DNA of 64,000 nucleotides from Sinotaia quadrata (lineage: Eukaryota; Mollusca; Gastropoda; Architaenioglossa; Viviparidae): positions 67,348,891 through 67,412,890 of the forward strand of contig CM054179.1 of the NCBI GenBank assembly GCA_028829895.1, in the 5' to 3' direction. Below the pieces are notes generated by a model that saw only the letters and a program-made list of their open reading frames with translations, ran no database searches and had not been told where the DNA came from. Position numbers and translations under genes: made by a program. Positions 29,804 through 44,800 of this stretch are shown piece by piece (position 1 is the stretch's first letter; every line of letters begins with the position of its first letter).

Positions 29804-32800
29804 CTTGGATTTGGAAAAAAAAAGTAGCTTGTATAAAAATATTGACATTTTCTTAATATTTTAAAAAAATCATTTACCAGTGAGTAAACATTCCACCCAG
29901 TTACATGCATTATAATGTTATCCTCACATATAAACAAGCAGTAAATCATCTGCACTTGGTTAATACAATGCAATTTAATAATCTAATATATATATATATA
30001 TTGATGCTATGACTTATGAGGAGTTTACTGTATATAAATTCTGCAACTTATATATGCATAATTAATCATTAAAATAATTGGAATGTTTAGATGGTCTTAT
30101 CTTTCACTCCCTGCATGATATATATATATATGGCAATAAAAATAAAAATGTACTGTCCATAAAAATGTTTGGGATAAAAAAATATAGTGCTTGGAAGTTC
30201 TTTTTAAGATTATGTTGTATAAAACCCTCCCTATAATGATCTCTTTAATTTGGGGGGTTGAAACTGAATACTGTGTTTACTGTGTTTAGAAGCGGAGTAA
30301 AAGTTACTGAAATTTATTTGTACTTTTTTTTATCATACCACAGAGTAAATATGACAACAATTAAATTGACAGTATGAATATTTATCACATCACGGAGTAA
30401 ATATGATAACAGTTAAATTGACAGTATGATTATTATTTTTAGTAGAGAGTGAATCTGACTATAGCAGTTAGCTAGAAAAAATATGTACAAAAGGGACAAT
30501 CTTTATGAGGTATTAAAATATGAAATGTGTAGGTATGTTAATATATTTGTATATAAATAATATAAACCTTTGGTAAGGGAGCTTTATTACTATAAATATT
30601 GCCTGGCAGTGAAAAGGTTAATTCAGCAAGCATCTTCTAATAACTTCTAAGGAAACTTCTAATAAGATCAATACAAATTTTTGATAAACTTTCAAAATAA
30701 AATCTTACAAAAAAGGAAAGAAGTAAACGAGGTGGATGACATTAAAATGAAGCTGCTCTAAATCTTCATAATGAAACTTTTTCACTAGGAAATTTGTATC
30801 ATTATTATTTTTAATTCTGTACAAAAAAAGGTTAATCATACTTTGAGGTTATAATCTCACTTTACAGTTTTCACTCACCAAAGAAAACGTTGCTTTGTAT
30901 ATTGAGCACTTGAAGAGGTCCTTTAGAGAGGTCAGTCACTGATGGGCCATTGTCAACAGTTAAATTTGCATTGCGGTTCAGTCTGCAAAACATACAAGTC
31001 CAAGAGTCTCAGTTTTATATCTATACAGAATAACCAACTCAGCATCATATTCAAGTAGTTGGTCAGTTTAATTCATGGCAGAGTACTGAGCAAATGTGAG
31101 TAACATTAAGTTTCAGAAGCCCTGAATTAGATGGCATTCCTGCAATATGAAGCATTACAAGCTGAGAATTATAAAAATGACAATCTACAAGTGAAGATCC
31201 AAAGAATGGAATTATAAAATGACATTCTTACAAGTGAAGACCCAAAGGATGGGATTATGAAAATGACATCCCTGCAAAGTGATGACTCAAAGGCTTAGTT
31301 TTTGCCATGCTACTGTCATTATGCACATATTCATGAAATGAAATGATATTTTCTTTAATGAGCAATAAATAGTTACTTGTCTTCCTAATGTTACTGATTA
31401 TTTATTTACTTTATGAAACCAACTATGTTTTCAGTGTAGCACAATAACCAAGCTCCCTATGTGTTAGTTTCTCAAACATTGAACTTTCTATCACTGTAAA
31501 TATCTTTTCTTGTTAAGCCACTAAGAGATGACCAGAGTTGGCAGTGTGAGAAATATGGTGCTTGACAGATTTGTTTAGCTCTCAGATTTCTGAAATTAAA
31601 ATTATTCAATGATCTTCATAATAGTGGCAAAAGTATGTCAATAAATGGGTCTATATATTGTAATAGTAATCAAATTTATGTATTCTGTGGCAGAGTAAAT
31701 TTGCTGGTCCCTATTTTTAAACTTAATTTTTATATAGTTCATTAAATGTGAATGTGACATGACCTTTGGGTACTGTGCATAACAATATTTCTGTAAGTAC
31801 CAGAGTTAAAATAACAACTCAGGTAAAGAATGATGCTAGAATTTGCTGATGTCATCCGAACCAGTCCAGAGTGGATGAGTAATTTTTGCTATCCAATAGT
31901 TTAAGGTTTACAAATAAATAACTAGACAATGGGTAGAGACCGAAACTTACCTGCTGAAGAAAGTTCTATATTTTAATCACTTTGATTTTGACATAACTCA
32001 AGTCCAGTTATGAAAAGGCGATTGTTAGCTTATGTTGAGTTAACTGACTAACTGAGAGAGAATGGACTTGGAAACATTTCATGCACCTCGCTATTGATAT
32101 ATTATACTTGTTAATTTGATGTAACGATGTATTATGTGAATAGATTATTATTTCAATTGTGAATTATGATACTTGTATGTAATAGGTTAAACACATGACA
32201 TTGTTTCAAGCGGAAACACATACATAATTGATTATGTTGTATTTACTATATTGCACATATGTATCAGGCTAATAAATACTGTTGCAGGAATTGTAATTTG
32301 AGAATGATTGTCAGAAAGAATAGAGAATAGAAATGATTAAACTTGGAACTTAGCATTGCTCTCTGATGTTTCAGATGTGTTCTCTTTCTCCTTTGTGCAC
32401 TAAATAATAGTGGGTGGATGGGGGCTCATTAAATATAAATAATGATTTGTATTACTCCTCTAGTAAGAAGTTTACACCTGCAAAAATATTGTGACAGTAA
32501 AACTTTTGTCTTATTGTTGTGGAAGAGAGAAGACTTTTACTACACCCGTATAATCTGCCATATGAGAGACGAGTGGTGTTTCCTGGGAGAATTATTAATA
32601 AACATAAATTAAGATTTTTCCATCACTTGTAATTAGTTATGGGTGATTAATAATAATAATAATCACAACCACTAACAAAGGGGTGCATATCACAGTATCA
32701 TTATAATAGTAATAAAAATATGCCACTGTATGAGACTACGTAATACAATTGTAATCAAAATATGTCATACTAGATCTCTGTACCATAATAGTAAGAAAAT

Positions 32801-35800
32801 AGTAAGAAAAATATGCCCACTTAGAGCTATGTTCCATTTTAACAGTGATAAAGTATGCCATATATTGAGACTATTTATATTGTTCCAGTTCTGTTCTTTC
32901 ATTTAGTAACCAAAAAAAACCAATTTCTTGGTAACTAACATCATCAAAGCCACTGACTTACATTATACATAGTTTATGTTTAAATAACATGTGGCTTGAT
33001 TACTTAAACGTGACTAGCATTTTACATAGCTCTATGTTTAATTTTCATAACATGTGGCTTGATTACTTAAATGTGACTAGCACTGTTGTTTGACACATAG
33101 TTCTAATGAGACTAAAAGACAATCCTTTGACACCAATAAAATTAGAAACTTTCAGAATTTCCAAGACAGCATATTAAGAAAAACCTCCTCAGTCAAGTAA
33201 TTACATCTGAATTTTGTTTAGAAAATTAAGCCCATTGCAAGCTGTTGAAAGTGTAAAAGCCAAAATAAATTAGCTACATGTAGCCACCATATTCCATCAA
33301 GAAACAGAAATGGAATTGCTACTCATAACCACCATATTCCATCTAGAAATAGAAATGGAATTGCTACCCATAACCATCATATGCTATCTAGAAACAGAAA
33401 TGGAATTGCTACCCATAACCATCATATTTCATCTAGAAACAGAAATGGAATTGCTACCCATAACCATCATATTCTATCTAGAAACAGAAATGGAATTGCT
33501 ACCCATAACCATCATATTCCATTTAGACACTGAAATAAAACAGCTATTTAGAGATACTGTTATTATTTCTATTTTTGTAAATGCAGTTCCTTATGATGAT
33601 AAATATCTAATCTCTCTGAAATCTGTAATTTTGCACACTGTAACCATGTTTTATTCTAATTATTAAAAAATTAAAGTGTCACAAAATGTATTGTTTACTA
33701 ATTCTAGCACCTAAATATTTCAGAACATTCTAGCAAAATCAATATGTGTGGCTGGGGTAATAAACCACTTCAAATGTTTGTTTTTTATGCACCATATGAT
33801 CATTAATTCAGGAAACTTTGGCCCATTCACTGACTGCAGGTGTAATGTAGGTCATTCATCCTATTCACTGTGGATATTTTATACATCCTATTCACTGTGG
33901 ATATTTTAGACATCCTATTCATTATGGATATTTTATACATCCTATTCATTGTGGATATTTTATACATCCTATTCATTATGGATATTTTATACATCCTATT
34001 CATTGTGGATATTTTATACATCCTATTCGTTATGGATATTTTATGTTTACTAAAGACCTCTAAGATGTCTTGGGTCATTTTAGGTATGAACACCATTCAC
34101 ACTGAACTTTGAGTAGTCTATATGCCTGTTCAATCTTCAGCTATTTTAACTGCTTTGCATCTGCTACACTGTCTGTTTTTTGTTTTTTTTAATAGCAATT
34201 ATGATTATTTTGCACTAATAAAAATCTAGCTTTTCTATATATTTAAATTTGTCATTAGGAAATTAAGGTTAGTGATTGAACACAAGATTGTAAAAGTGAC
34301 TGAATAAAGTTGGTAAGAATTATATAATTTGTGACTTGAGATTATAAAAAAATATGATGTGTGTTTGAGAAGAGATTTAAAAGGAATTACAATTAGTGAT
34401 TGAAATTGTGAAAAGAATTGTAATTAGTGATTGAGAAAAGACTAAAGGAATTATAATTATTGACAAAAAAGTGTAAAGGGTATTATAATTAGTGGTAGAG
34501 AAGAGATTGTAAAAGGAATTATAATTAGTGACAAAAAAGTGATTGTAAAGGGAATTATAATTATTGGTAGAAAAGTGATTGTAAAGAGAATTATAATTAT
34601 TGGTAGAGAAGAGATTGTAGAGGGAATTATAATTAGTGATAGAGAAGGTTATTTTATAGGGAATTAAACAGAGAGATAGAGAAGATGATTGTATAGGAAT
34701 TACAATAGCACAACACTACTCACCTTTCAATGAATATAGTGTGTGGAAATCCATCATCAATTCTTACAGGAGATGTCAATATAGCAGGACCACTACCAAG
34801 TTCATATCTGTAAATAAAGTAATATTTTTATAAGTATGAAAACAACAGTGGTTTTAAAGAGGAGACAGCTAGTTTAGGGTAATATTCTTTAATGATTAAC
34901 TTAAACATCAGTGTTTTTAAAGACCACCCACCCACCCTCAACAGGCAACCAGCCATTTATTAAAATAATATTTCTAGCATTCAATCTTACAAGTGGGCAA
35001 AGGGAATCCATGAAATCAAAAGAGGGAGATAAGCTGATGTAAAGATTTTTTCTAAAGAGTAATCTCCCTCTTACATAAGAAACAACCAGATGTAGAATCT
35101 TTCTGATGGGTATGCTGAACTTGTTTACTATTGTGGCAACTTTTAGGTGCTTTTTTTTTTTAACGAGGAGACTGAACTTTTTTAAATGGATGTGATTAGT
35201 GTCAGTCTTCTGAAATGGTTTGTCATATTTTCATTTTAATTTTCAATTAAGAGATATATGTTTTCCTTACTGCTGTTTGGCTAATGCCCAGCTGTTGTTT
35301 TGTAGTGAATGGACATCTTAAGTAAGATTGCTGACAATCTCAACTGATAGGGGATACAAATCCATGCTAACTGATACATTCAGTTCTATACAAACTCATC
35401 CAAAATGAAGAAGAAAGTAATTTGCGATCTTTTGTACAATGCTGAAAGGTAAAAAGCTTTATTTCTTCCAACATGGAATCAATCAGAAGATGGTAATAGA
35501 TGTTTTTAATTTCTGGATTCTGAACACCTGAAATGGCAAACTTCGAGGCCTTAATGGTCAAACTATCTTGTCTTATTTATTTTATCACCAGCTTGCAGAG
35601 ATTCAAACTTTGACCAGGATTCTCAGAGCTTAGCTGTTTAAGAAGGGTAGTCTTCATGTCAGGTTGATTAAAAAACAACCTGTGAAAATCTGCCGATTTA
35701 CTTCTGTACACATCATGTGTCAGTGCATCAAGATTCTTGTTGCTAGGCCTTCAAAATCTTTTTACAGGACCATCTATCATAAACTGAGACAAACAAAATG

Positions 35801-38800
35801 TCTCCTGTTATTATAAGACCACTCTGACAATTGTTGGCAAGTCATACACTAGATCAGAGGTTGGCAAATGTTTTGGTCTACTAGGCCATTTCAGGAGGTC
35901 AAGAAGGCACACTAGGCCAGAAGAAACAAGGTAATCAAAAATACAGTATGATAAAAAAAAAAAAGAATTTTATGCTCACAAAAGTTGGAAAGTAATCTGC
36001 AATTTTCTTCATTAAAAAATTGGTCAAAAGTGTACAGTGTATAAAAGTTAGAAAAAATGTGAAAGATAAAATGATCTATGTGGATTGATTAGGCCAGTCA
36101 TACCTACAGTACATACATTAATGTTGAACTTTAACTAAGCCAGTGGTTGTACAATTAAAATAATTTCAGCTTTCTTACTTTTAAAAAATAAATTAGATTT
36201 AGATCGTTGAATTGAAGGGGAACAAAACTGCGACAATTCAATTAGGCCGGATCCAATAATAAATAACTAGGGAGCATTAGGCCAGACTGTGCCAATCCCT
36301 GCACTAGATAAAGTGAGAAAAGCAAGATGTCTGCTATTATTACAAGACCACTCTATCAGTTGTTGGCAAGTCACACACTAGATTACACGAGACAAGCAAA
36401 ATGTCTCCTATTGTTACAGGACCATCTAACAGTTTGTGGCAGACTAAATTTGTCTATCCCTATTTCTAAACTTAATTGTTATATAAATTGTTAAATGTCA
36501 AAGTGACACGACTTTCAGCACTGCTTATGATGATACTTTTGGGTGTCATTTGGCAATATACGAATCAATGACTGGTTTTACCGGGCATCTTGTGTATCTA
36601 CAGTACATGTCATCAAAATCAGTCAAGTGTGGTATCAAGGTGTGGATGCTCTCTGACAGTGTCACTGCATATTTGTGCAAAATCCCCAGCCAATTCCTAA
36701 TGGACTTAGTCATTATGTTGTCACAAAGTTTATCAGCAGATTTAGACTTCCTGTACAGTAATTTTTTTCGACAATTTTTTCCCCATTTCCCAGACTTATG
36801 GAAGATTTGCTTGAGAGAGAGCTGTATGCCTGTGAAACTATAAGATGGCAGAGAAAAGACTTTCCACAAGAGCTGAAACAGGAACTAAATCTACAATGAG
36901 GTGAAAGCAAAATTCTGAGGAGAAGAAACAGTAATCTGACTGCAGTAGTGTGGCAGCATTAAACACAAGTGGCTGTCCTATCAACTTTCAGTGACCCAAC
37001 CTCCATGCAACAAGTTTACTGAAGCATTGGACCTAATGGTGCTTGTCAACCGGTTCTCCAGCCACAAGCCCTGTTTGACTACAATGCTCACATAAATGGG
37101 GTGGACATTCATGACCAGCCACAAGCTCTCTTTGACTACAATGCTCATATAAATGGGGTGGACATTCATGACCAGAAGAGAAGTATGACTGTGGGTAGAA
37201 TTCCAAGAAGACCTGAAAATACATTTTTTGGGTTTCTAGTAAATTCTGCCATCACAAACACTTCCATACTTTATCATCAGACTTCAGCTTCAATTCACTG
37301 ATGCAAACATTTTTCTCATCTTGATTTTTGTGGTGAACTTGCCACTCAGTTCATTGCTGGATTCATTGCCAAAAAAAATGATGACATCCTGAAGTTGTGA
37401 GAGAACTGTCCTGCGATGATGAAAATGTGCAAGGCCATGTCAACATCAAGATACCCAATAGAAACTGCTGCTGTTATCATCTCAAGCAACAAGTCCAAAA
37501 GGATACAGTTTTTGGTTGTGCTCAATGTAACATAAATTTATGCAAGGAATGTCATGCCCCATATCATCAATAAACTGTAAAGTGTTAGTACACTAACAGA
37601 TGTCAATCCCATGTACTCACCCTGAAAGTAATGGTGTTTTGTTTGTTTAGCAAGCATTTGCTTGTTTTATTAGCAATCACAAGATTATAATAATTACATT
37701 TACAGCAGCAGAAGTAGTCAATGCAACAACAAGAAAATACAAACATCTGTTTATTTATTTATAGCTTACATCCAAATTAAGTGTAAGTATACGTTTCTGT
37801 TTTATATTTTCTTTTTTAAATAGCCATGTCCTTCTAGTTTGTGTTGTAATTGCAAGTAATGTTTGTTCTTGAATGTGCAAAGTTAATTATTAATTAGTTG
37901 TCATTAAAGTGTGCAATCTTCACCATTTTAGAGATTATCCAAATATCTTTTATTTAGATTTTACTTTAAAAAAATATATTTGTATTTTTTCTTATCAGGT
38001 TTTTGATTTTAAAAAATGCATAATTGGTCTTCTAACTATTTCATTGAAATGGGATATTTTTAAAATACATTTTTGAATGATAAAATAATTTTTGAATAAC
38101 TTTTATTACTATTAAGGACTCATTTTATGGGGTGATATAACAGTTCAAGCACAAAAGCCCATTTTTTTTTGCTCTCACTTCATAAAAGCCCACCATCTAT
38201 AGGGCGTAAAATCTTAATAAATTGACTGATCAATAGGAAGCTGCTTAGATCTACAAAAGCATCACAGAGAAAGCTGTTCTATAAATAGTGGCATCAGGGA
38301 AAGAGTTAATAAAACATTATTTGAGAATCACTATAAAAAATCATTGAAATAAATTAATAAAACTACAAAACAGATGCTGGGTGAGAAAATAAATAAGAAC
38401 ACATTCCAAGTACCTGAACTCAATGAACCCATTAAGCATCAAAAGAATAAGGTAGTCCCCAGATTCTTCCTCTGGTCGAGGACCTTGCCAGAACACTAAA
38501 CCATTAAGTTCAGTTGTCGACAAAGTCAGGGAAATTTTTTCACCTCTCTGTCGTCCACGGTGAGGAAGCAGACTTTTATCGAACTCTACATATCCATCAC
38601 CCGCAACTTCAAAAGATGTTCTTATTGGAATTGCTGTCATCATAAAAAGAAAAGATGTAAAAAGTACAGTTTAAAGTTTTTAGTAGGTATTCATTATAGT
38701 AAAAGTAATGTACAGATAGAGGAACATGATGGAGAGTTAAAATAAAAATTACAGCTTTAAAAATAGGCCAAATATGAAAGAAATAATGTTGCGTCAATAA

Positions 38801-41800
38801 TTTTGTAAACTTTAACATCCAATAATTAATTTCGAATAATTTTATTTATTTCCCAGGACATTCTTTATGAAACCTAAATTTTATTACAGTTCTGCTATAG
38901 ACACCATATCATGGTTGATGTGGGAAATGTCACTACAACCCAAATTTGGAAGGTACAAAATGTCTTGCAATAAATTATTTACAATATGATTAAACAATTA
39001 ACAATATAATTAAATTATAAACAATTTACAATATTATTAAACAATAACAATTTACATGATTAAACAATAAACAATTTACAAAATGATACAATTAAACAAT
39101 TTTTAACATCATTTAATAACAATTTACATGATTAAACAATAAACAATTTACAAAATGATACAATTAAACAATTTTTAACATCACTTAATAACAATTTATA
39201 TGATCAAACAATCTAAAATACTAAACAATTACAATATGATTAAAATGCATTTATAACAAACTGGCCATAGCTGCTGGAAAAGATGAAAGTGGAATAATAT
39301 AAATAACACTTATTACTACTTATGAAAAGAACCAACTTCACACATCCTCCCTGCCAGTACTAGCAGTTAATATTAACTATCATATTACATAACTTGATAT
39401 ATCAGTAGTGATTTCATAGGTTAATTGCTGTTATTTTGTCCTGTATAAGATTTTTTTTATCAAATTTCACTCAACAGGAATTGATAAATTAATTTAACAA
39501 AGATAACATGGACTAAAACCTGCCAGTAAGTAAATTATTTAGTTTAACACCAGCAATTAGTATAGTATACCATGATACAATAAAAATTTCCTACATAATT
39601 TAATTCCTGTTGACTCCTGAAGTCTCAAGTAATCTCCTTTAATAATTACTGGTATTCTATTACTTCTGAGGTGATCAAAAATTAATATTAGAAATGAATG
39701 CATAAAGAAGTCAGAAATTTCCTATAAAATACTAAGACAAAAAAATAAATACTCATGACTGTTCATGATATGGGCTATAAGATCATTGAGCTCTGATCTG
39801 CTTTCTTTTTATAAAACAGAAAAAGATAGACATAATGGCATTTTTATATCCACTGAAATGACAGGCACACTGTCTTACTGAAATAGCAGGATTACTGAAA
39901 CACATGACATCTGTATAAGTTAACTATACTCAAACCTTCCCTGATACGACACACTTACCAGATTCACAGTCACGTCCCATGTAGCCAAGAGGACAGCTGC
40001 AAGCATAGCGACCCGCCACCATACTGCAGGTACCACCATTCAAACATGGCATTTGAGTTACACAATCATTGATTTCAGTCTCACAGTTATTTCCTGGACA
40101 CAGTATTACAGCAAACATTATCAATGGCACTTCATTAGCTGGGCAATAAAATACAAGACTAATTAGTATTGTTCTTTCAGGCTGAAAGTGCTTTCATTAT
40201 GAAATTATCTGTAATGTCATAGTCTATATCAATAGATTGTTCTCTTGAGTGTGTGCTTTTCAATTTCAAAAAACAAAATTTATATATTCAAAATATACAT
40301 ACTGTAAAACCGAAAATGCAATCCACCATATTATAATTATTTTTTTTATACATTTAATTATAATGCATGATTGTTCTGTGGAATTAATCAATGACTATCT
40401 TTTTATAATTGATGAGCTTATTGAGAGATCTGCAATCTCTGTATTATTGCCTTGGGTGATTGATAAGATTATTGAGAGATCTGCAATCTCTGTATTATTG
40501 CCTTGGGTGACTGATAAGATTATTGTAAACTGTAACTTGATTCTTATTTATTATTTTTCTTTTAATAAATTGTTGAATTTTACCTATCTACTCTTGTTGA
40601 TTCTAAGGGAGGTAAATGTGCAGGTAACAGGGGTGGGGGCTCTGCCAATGATGTAACAACTGATGATGAGACGGTCACACACATTTTTTGGGAATTGGTC
40701 CTTTGTTACTGGAATCAGGAGTATGTGTGGGGCGAAAGAGAAGGACTAATTAACTGACGTGGTAGTTCAGCTAAGGGCCTTTACTTTGGACAAGTAACAC
40801 CTGGGAAGGGAGGTAATTGGACATTACCATTCCATTGACTTAGTCACTTCAGACTGCAAAGACGAAGTCCCCATCAAGGGTGATTGTGATTAATAATTGT
40901 AAGAAAGATTATTAATGCATGTGGAGAAATATTTATTAATATAAAATATTATCACATAATTAACAATTAAATAAACCCTTTCACACATACTTATATCAGA
41001 AGCGATTCTAATATTATTAACAAGAGCTAGCTTCGAGAGGTGTAGAAATGAATGAATAAGAATTGTATTAAGAGAAATATCAAAGTGTGAATAGAGATAA
41101 GAACTGTATCAAGAAAAATATCAGGTATGAGTAGAGATAAGAATTGTATCAAGAAAAATATCAAAGTATGAGTAGAGATAAGAATTGTAAAAGAAAAATA
41201 TCAAAGTGTGAGTAGAGATAAGAATTGTATCATGAAAAATATCAAAGTGTGAATAGAGATAAGAATTGTATCAAGAAAAATATCAAAGTGTGAATAGAGA
41301 TAAGAATTGTATCAAGAAAAAATCAAAGTAAGAGTAGAGATAAGAACTGTATCAAGAAAAATATCAAAGTGTCAGTAGAGATAAGAATTGTATCAAGAAA
41401 AATATCAAAGTGTGAGTAGACATGAGGAAAGTTGTACTGGTGTGACTGACCTGTAAACTGGCCTGGACATGTACATTTGTATTCCACTAGTGAAATATCC
41501 TGACAAACACCACCATTCTGGCAAGGATTGCGATCACATAATCTGCGCTCCCCACAGTCCTGAATGTTGACACTCTCAATGGCATCACCAAGGAGATCAA
41601 TTTCTTTTGTGCCCATTGTTAGCTGTAAATGGGTTAAGATATTGCTGAATCACAAATAACATCTGGACATCAAAGCATAACACATTTATAAAATTTGAAG
41701 TATGAAAAATGTGCTCTTCAACACTAATAATTGGATTTAAAGAAGAAAGTAAAATATAATTAAAGACTCCCATGCTTTAAACTAAACCAATTTATGCTTG

Positions 41801-44800
41801 CTAATAGTAATGGTAATACAATTTCTGAAGTCTAAGCATTTAAACACAAATAAAGAGGAATCCACATCAAGCATATAGGAAGGGCATTTTTTTGATAATA
41901 GTTGTGCATTACTTTACCGTACCTACACAATTTCAGAGTGATGTTGGCTCGCTACATTTATTGAAGTATGTCAGAACCACCTTGAATGCTAACACAAAAT
42001 TTAGTAGTGGTTGTGACAATACTTCTGCACTACACCTCATAAAGCCATCTTGAATGCTAACACAAAATTTAGTAGTGGTTGTGACAATACCTCTGCAATA
42101 CACCCCACAAAACCACCTTAAACGTTAACATAAAATTTAGTAGTGGTTGTGACAATACTTCTGCAATACACCCCATAAAGCCATCTTGAATGCTAACACA
42201 AAATTTAAGTATTGGTTGTGACAATACCTATGCAATACACCCCATAAAGCCATCTTGAATGCTAACACAAAAATTTAGTAGTGGTTGTGACAATACCTCT
42301 GCAATACACCCCACAAAACCATCCTGAACGCTAACACAAAATTTAGTAGTGATTGTGACAATACCTCTGCAATACACCCCACAAAGCCATCTTGAATGCC
42401 AACGCCAGACGAGATTTTTTCTGCAGGATCCACACCTCCAAGGAAAAGTGGGCGCTTCAGGTCAAGGCCAATGTTAATGCCAGTTGTAGTGCCTGAAAGT
42501 TTCAATTTTAATGTCTCAAATGCCTGATAAAAGTAACTTTTACTGCCTTCTTGTAATTATCTGAACAAAAGGAATACCTTGTCAGGTTTCTTTATATTCC
42601 TGTTTAATACTGAATTCAAAGACTTAATGGGTGCAACTTGCACAGAGTGGGATTTATTTTTCTATTCCTGTTTGTGCTGAATTCAAAGACTTAATGGGTG
42701 CAACTTGCACCGAGTGGGATTTATTTATGCTTTATGCAAAATGACATCTACACATCTAATTTAAAATGCTGGAAATCAGGGCTATAGGTCACTCAGTAAA
42801 ACTACAATAACACAAGTTTATAGAGAGCAACATTAATAATGCACCACCATGATAAATGCACGTCACTACTGTGAATTAAATTTATACCAAAGGGACCAAA
42901 GTCAATTTTGTAAATTTGTTCTCATTTGCTTTTAGTCTACCAATCATCAAAATATGATGCCATAAGATGTCCTTTTCCTTTGTCAATTAAATGTTATTCT
43001 TAATAGTCTTGCCTGTACTGACAAAGATAATTTAATTAGTTCATAGAGCAATATTTATATTTATTTTTGTCTTATGTAATATAATGCGTTCTCATAATTC
43101 AAATTGTATTGGTTTCTTTATACAGTAATACTTGTCTGTCTTAGCGTTTATACTGCTAGACATGGTAAATAACATGGGAAAGGCTTTATCTATTGAAAAT
43201 AAATAACTTACCTCCCATATGTTTGCATTGTCTAAAAGCATTTAAGAATGTTTGGTTTCTGGAATTAAAAATCAAACTTGTGCCTAACATATAAACATCA
43301 AAGAGCATAATTAGGGAGGCTCAGCTTTTAGTTATAAATTATATAAATATTACGTAAAAAGAATGAGTTGTTTTCCCAGAAAATCTCAATGTGATTTTTC
43401 ATAAAAAGAAGCAAACATTCAAATATCATTTTGAATGTTTATAAAATGAAGGATGATTAATTAACTATATTTTTGTTTTGATCATTTACATTTAATGTAG
43501 GGTTTTATCCATGAGGTATTTTGTTGTTAGTAGATTTGCCAAATCAAAGGTCTGTTTTATGTATTTTATCTCATAGTAAAATGTTTCTTATGGTCATGAA
43601 GTGATAATTCTTTAAAGGGACATTTTGTTAAAGTACTTAGGAGTTCATACTAAGACGATATTAATCTGTTAACTATATTTCACATTTTACTCAGCATAGG
43701 GCATGAATGTCTCTTTCTGAAAATATTTACTGTAATAATTTATCATGGAATCTTCTTAAGCTAACAAAATTTTAGAATCAACTATGAAGAATAAATTAAA
43801 ATGAAAATAAAATTTCAATATAGATTGTGCCACCCCAAAATAAACAAAAAGAAATAATGTATATATTTATATAATAAATCATTAATATACATTTTCTATT
43901 AATTATTTATATTTTACATTATATAATTATATTCTGGCTTTGTCATGCTTATTATTTCAGTAGAAATCATTTGTAAAAATACTCTCAGTCATAATTTAAT
44001 CATCTTAAGCATATAAAGCTCATAAAAAAAACACAGGTAATACCTTTTTGTTCTTGCATCTCTATCCAAAATTACACATCAACAGTATCAATTCATATTC
44101 TCTTATAGTTTTCATAGCAACTTACCTCTTTATTTTTTAACCCTTTCTATCTGAGAGACATCTTAATTTAGTTTTTCAATAAATTATATATACAGCAAAA
44201 TGTATTGTTGAATAAATAATAAAAGTCCAGATACAAAAAGAAAAATTAATATCACAGCCAATGCTTTCTGAAAATAAAACATTAATGCCACATTTTTTTG
44301 CTTCTTCTTACTGAGATACTGAGAACAGAATAGACAATTATTTCTTAAATGGTGAAATAATATGAAGAGCAATACAAATATACTGACTGTTAGATGTTTT
44401 AGGGGTCAAGGCCAGGAGGAAACCCATTTCCAGGGTTTTGCAGGTTTGATAGCAATTAGCAGACAAGCTTTGTTAGTTTGTGCAGCCATGCTTTAGTGGC
44501 CTTGGCAATATAAAATACAGCAAATGCAGATAGGATAAATGTTTAGAAAGCTGTTCAAAGTATATACATCAGTCCCACTCATGCAGTCATGTAAGCCAAG
44601 AATGACTTTCCTTATATTATTCAGACACAATAAAATATTTGTTACTTTGAGAAATCATAGAAGTACATTTTGTCAATGTTGAGGATAAACAGTTTAATAT
44701 GACTGTGTATAACTGTTTTTCCTTTTTCAATTGTAAAAGTAACTATTTCAAACATGCTGTTGTATATTTTTCTTCTTCATCAATTTAAATGACTGTTTCT

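Noticed and set aside
33310..33666. 118-codon open frame (+)
   Set aside because: It is produced by the 45-bp tandem repeat; the period is divisible by three and there is no homology or splice context.
33827..34112. Open frames on both strands (80-89 codons)
   Set aside because: They coincide with the 27-bp tandem array and are open on both strands for that reason only.
36713..37224. Minus-strand frames of 62-107 codons opposite the piggyBac remnant
   Set aside because: They are antisense shadows; the plus strand carries the recognisable transposase blocks.
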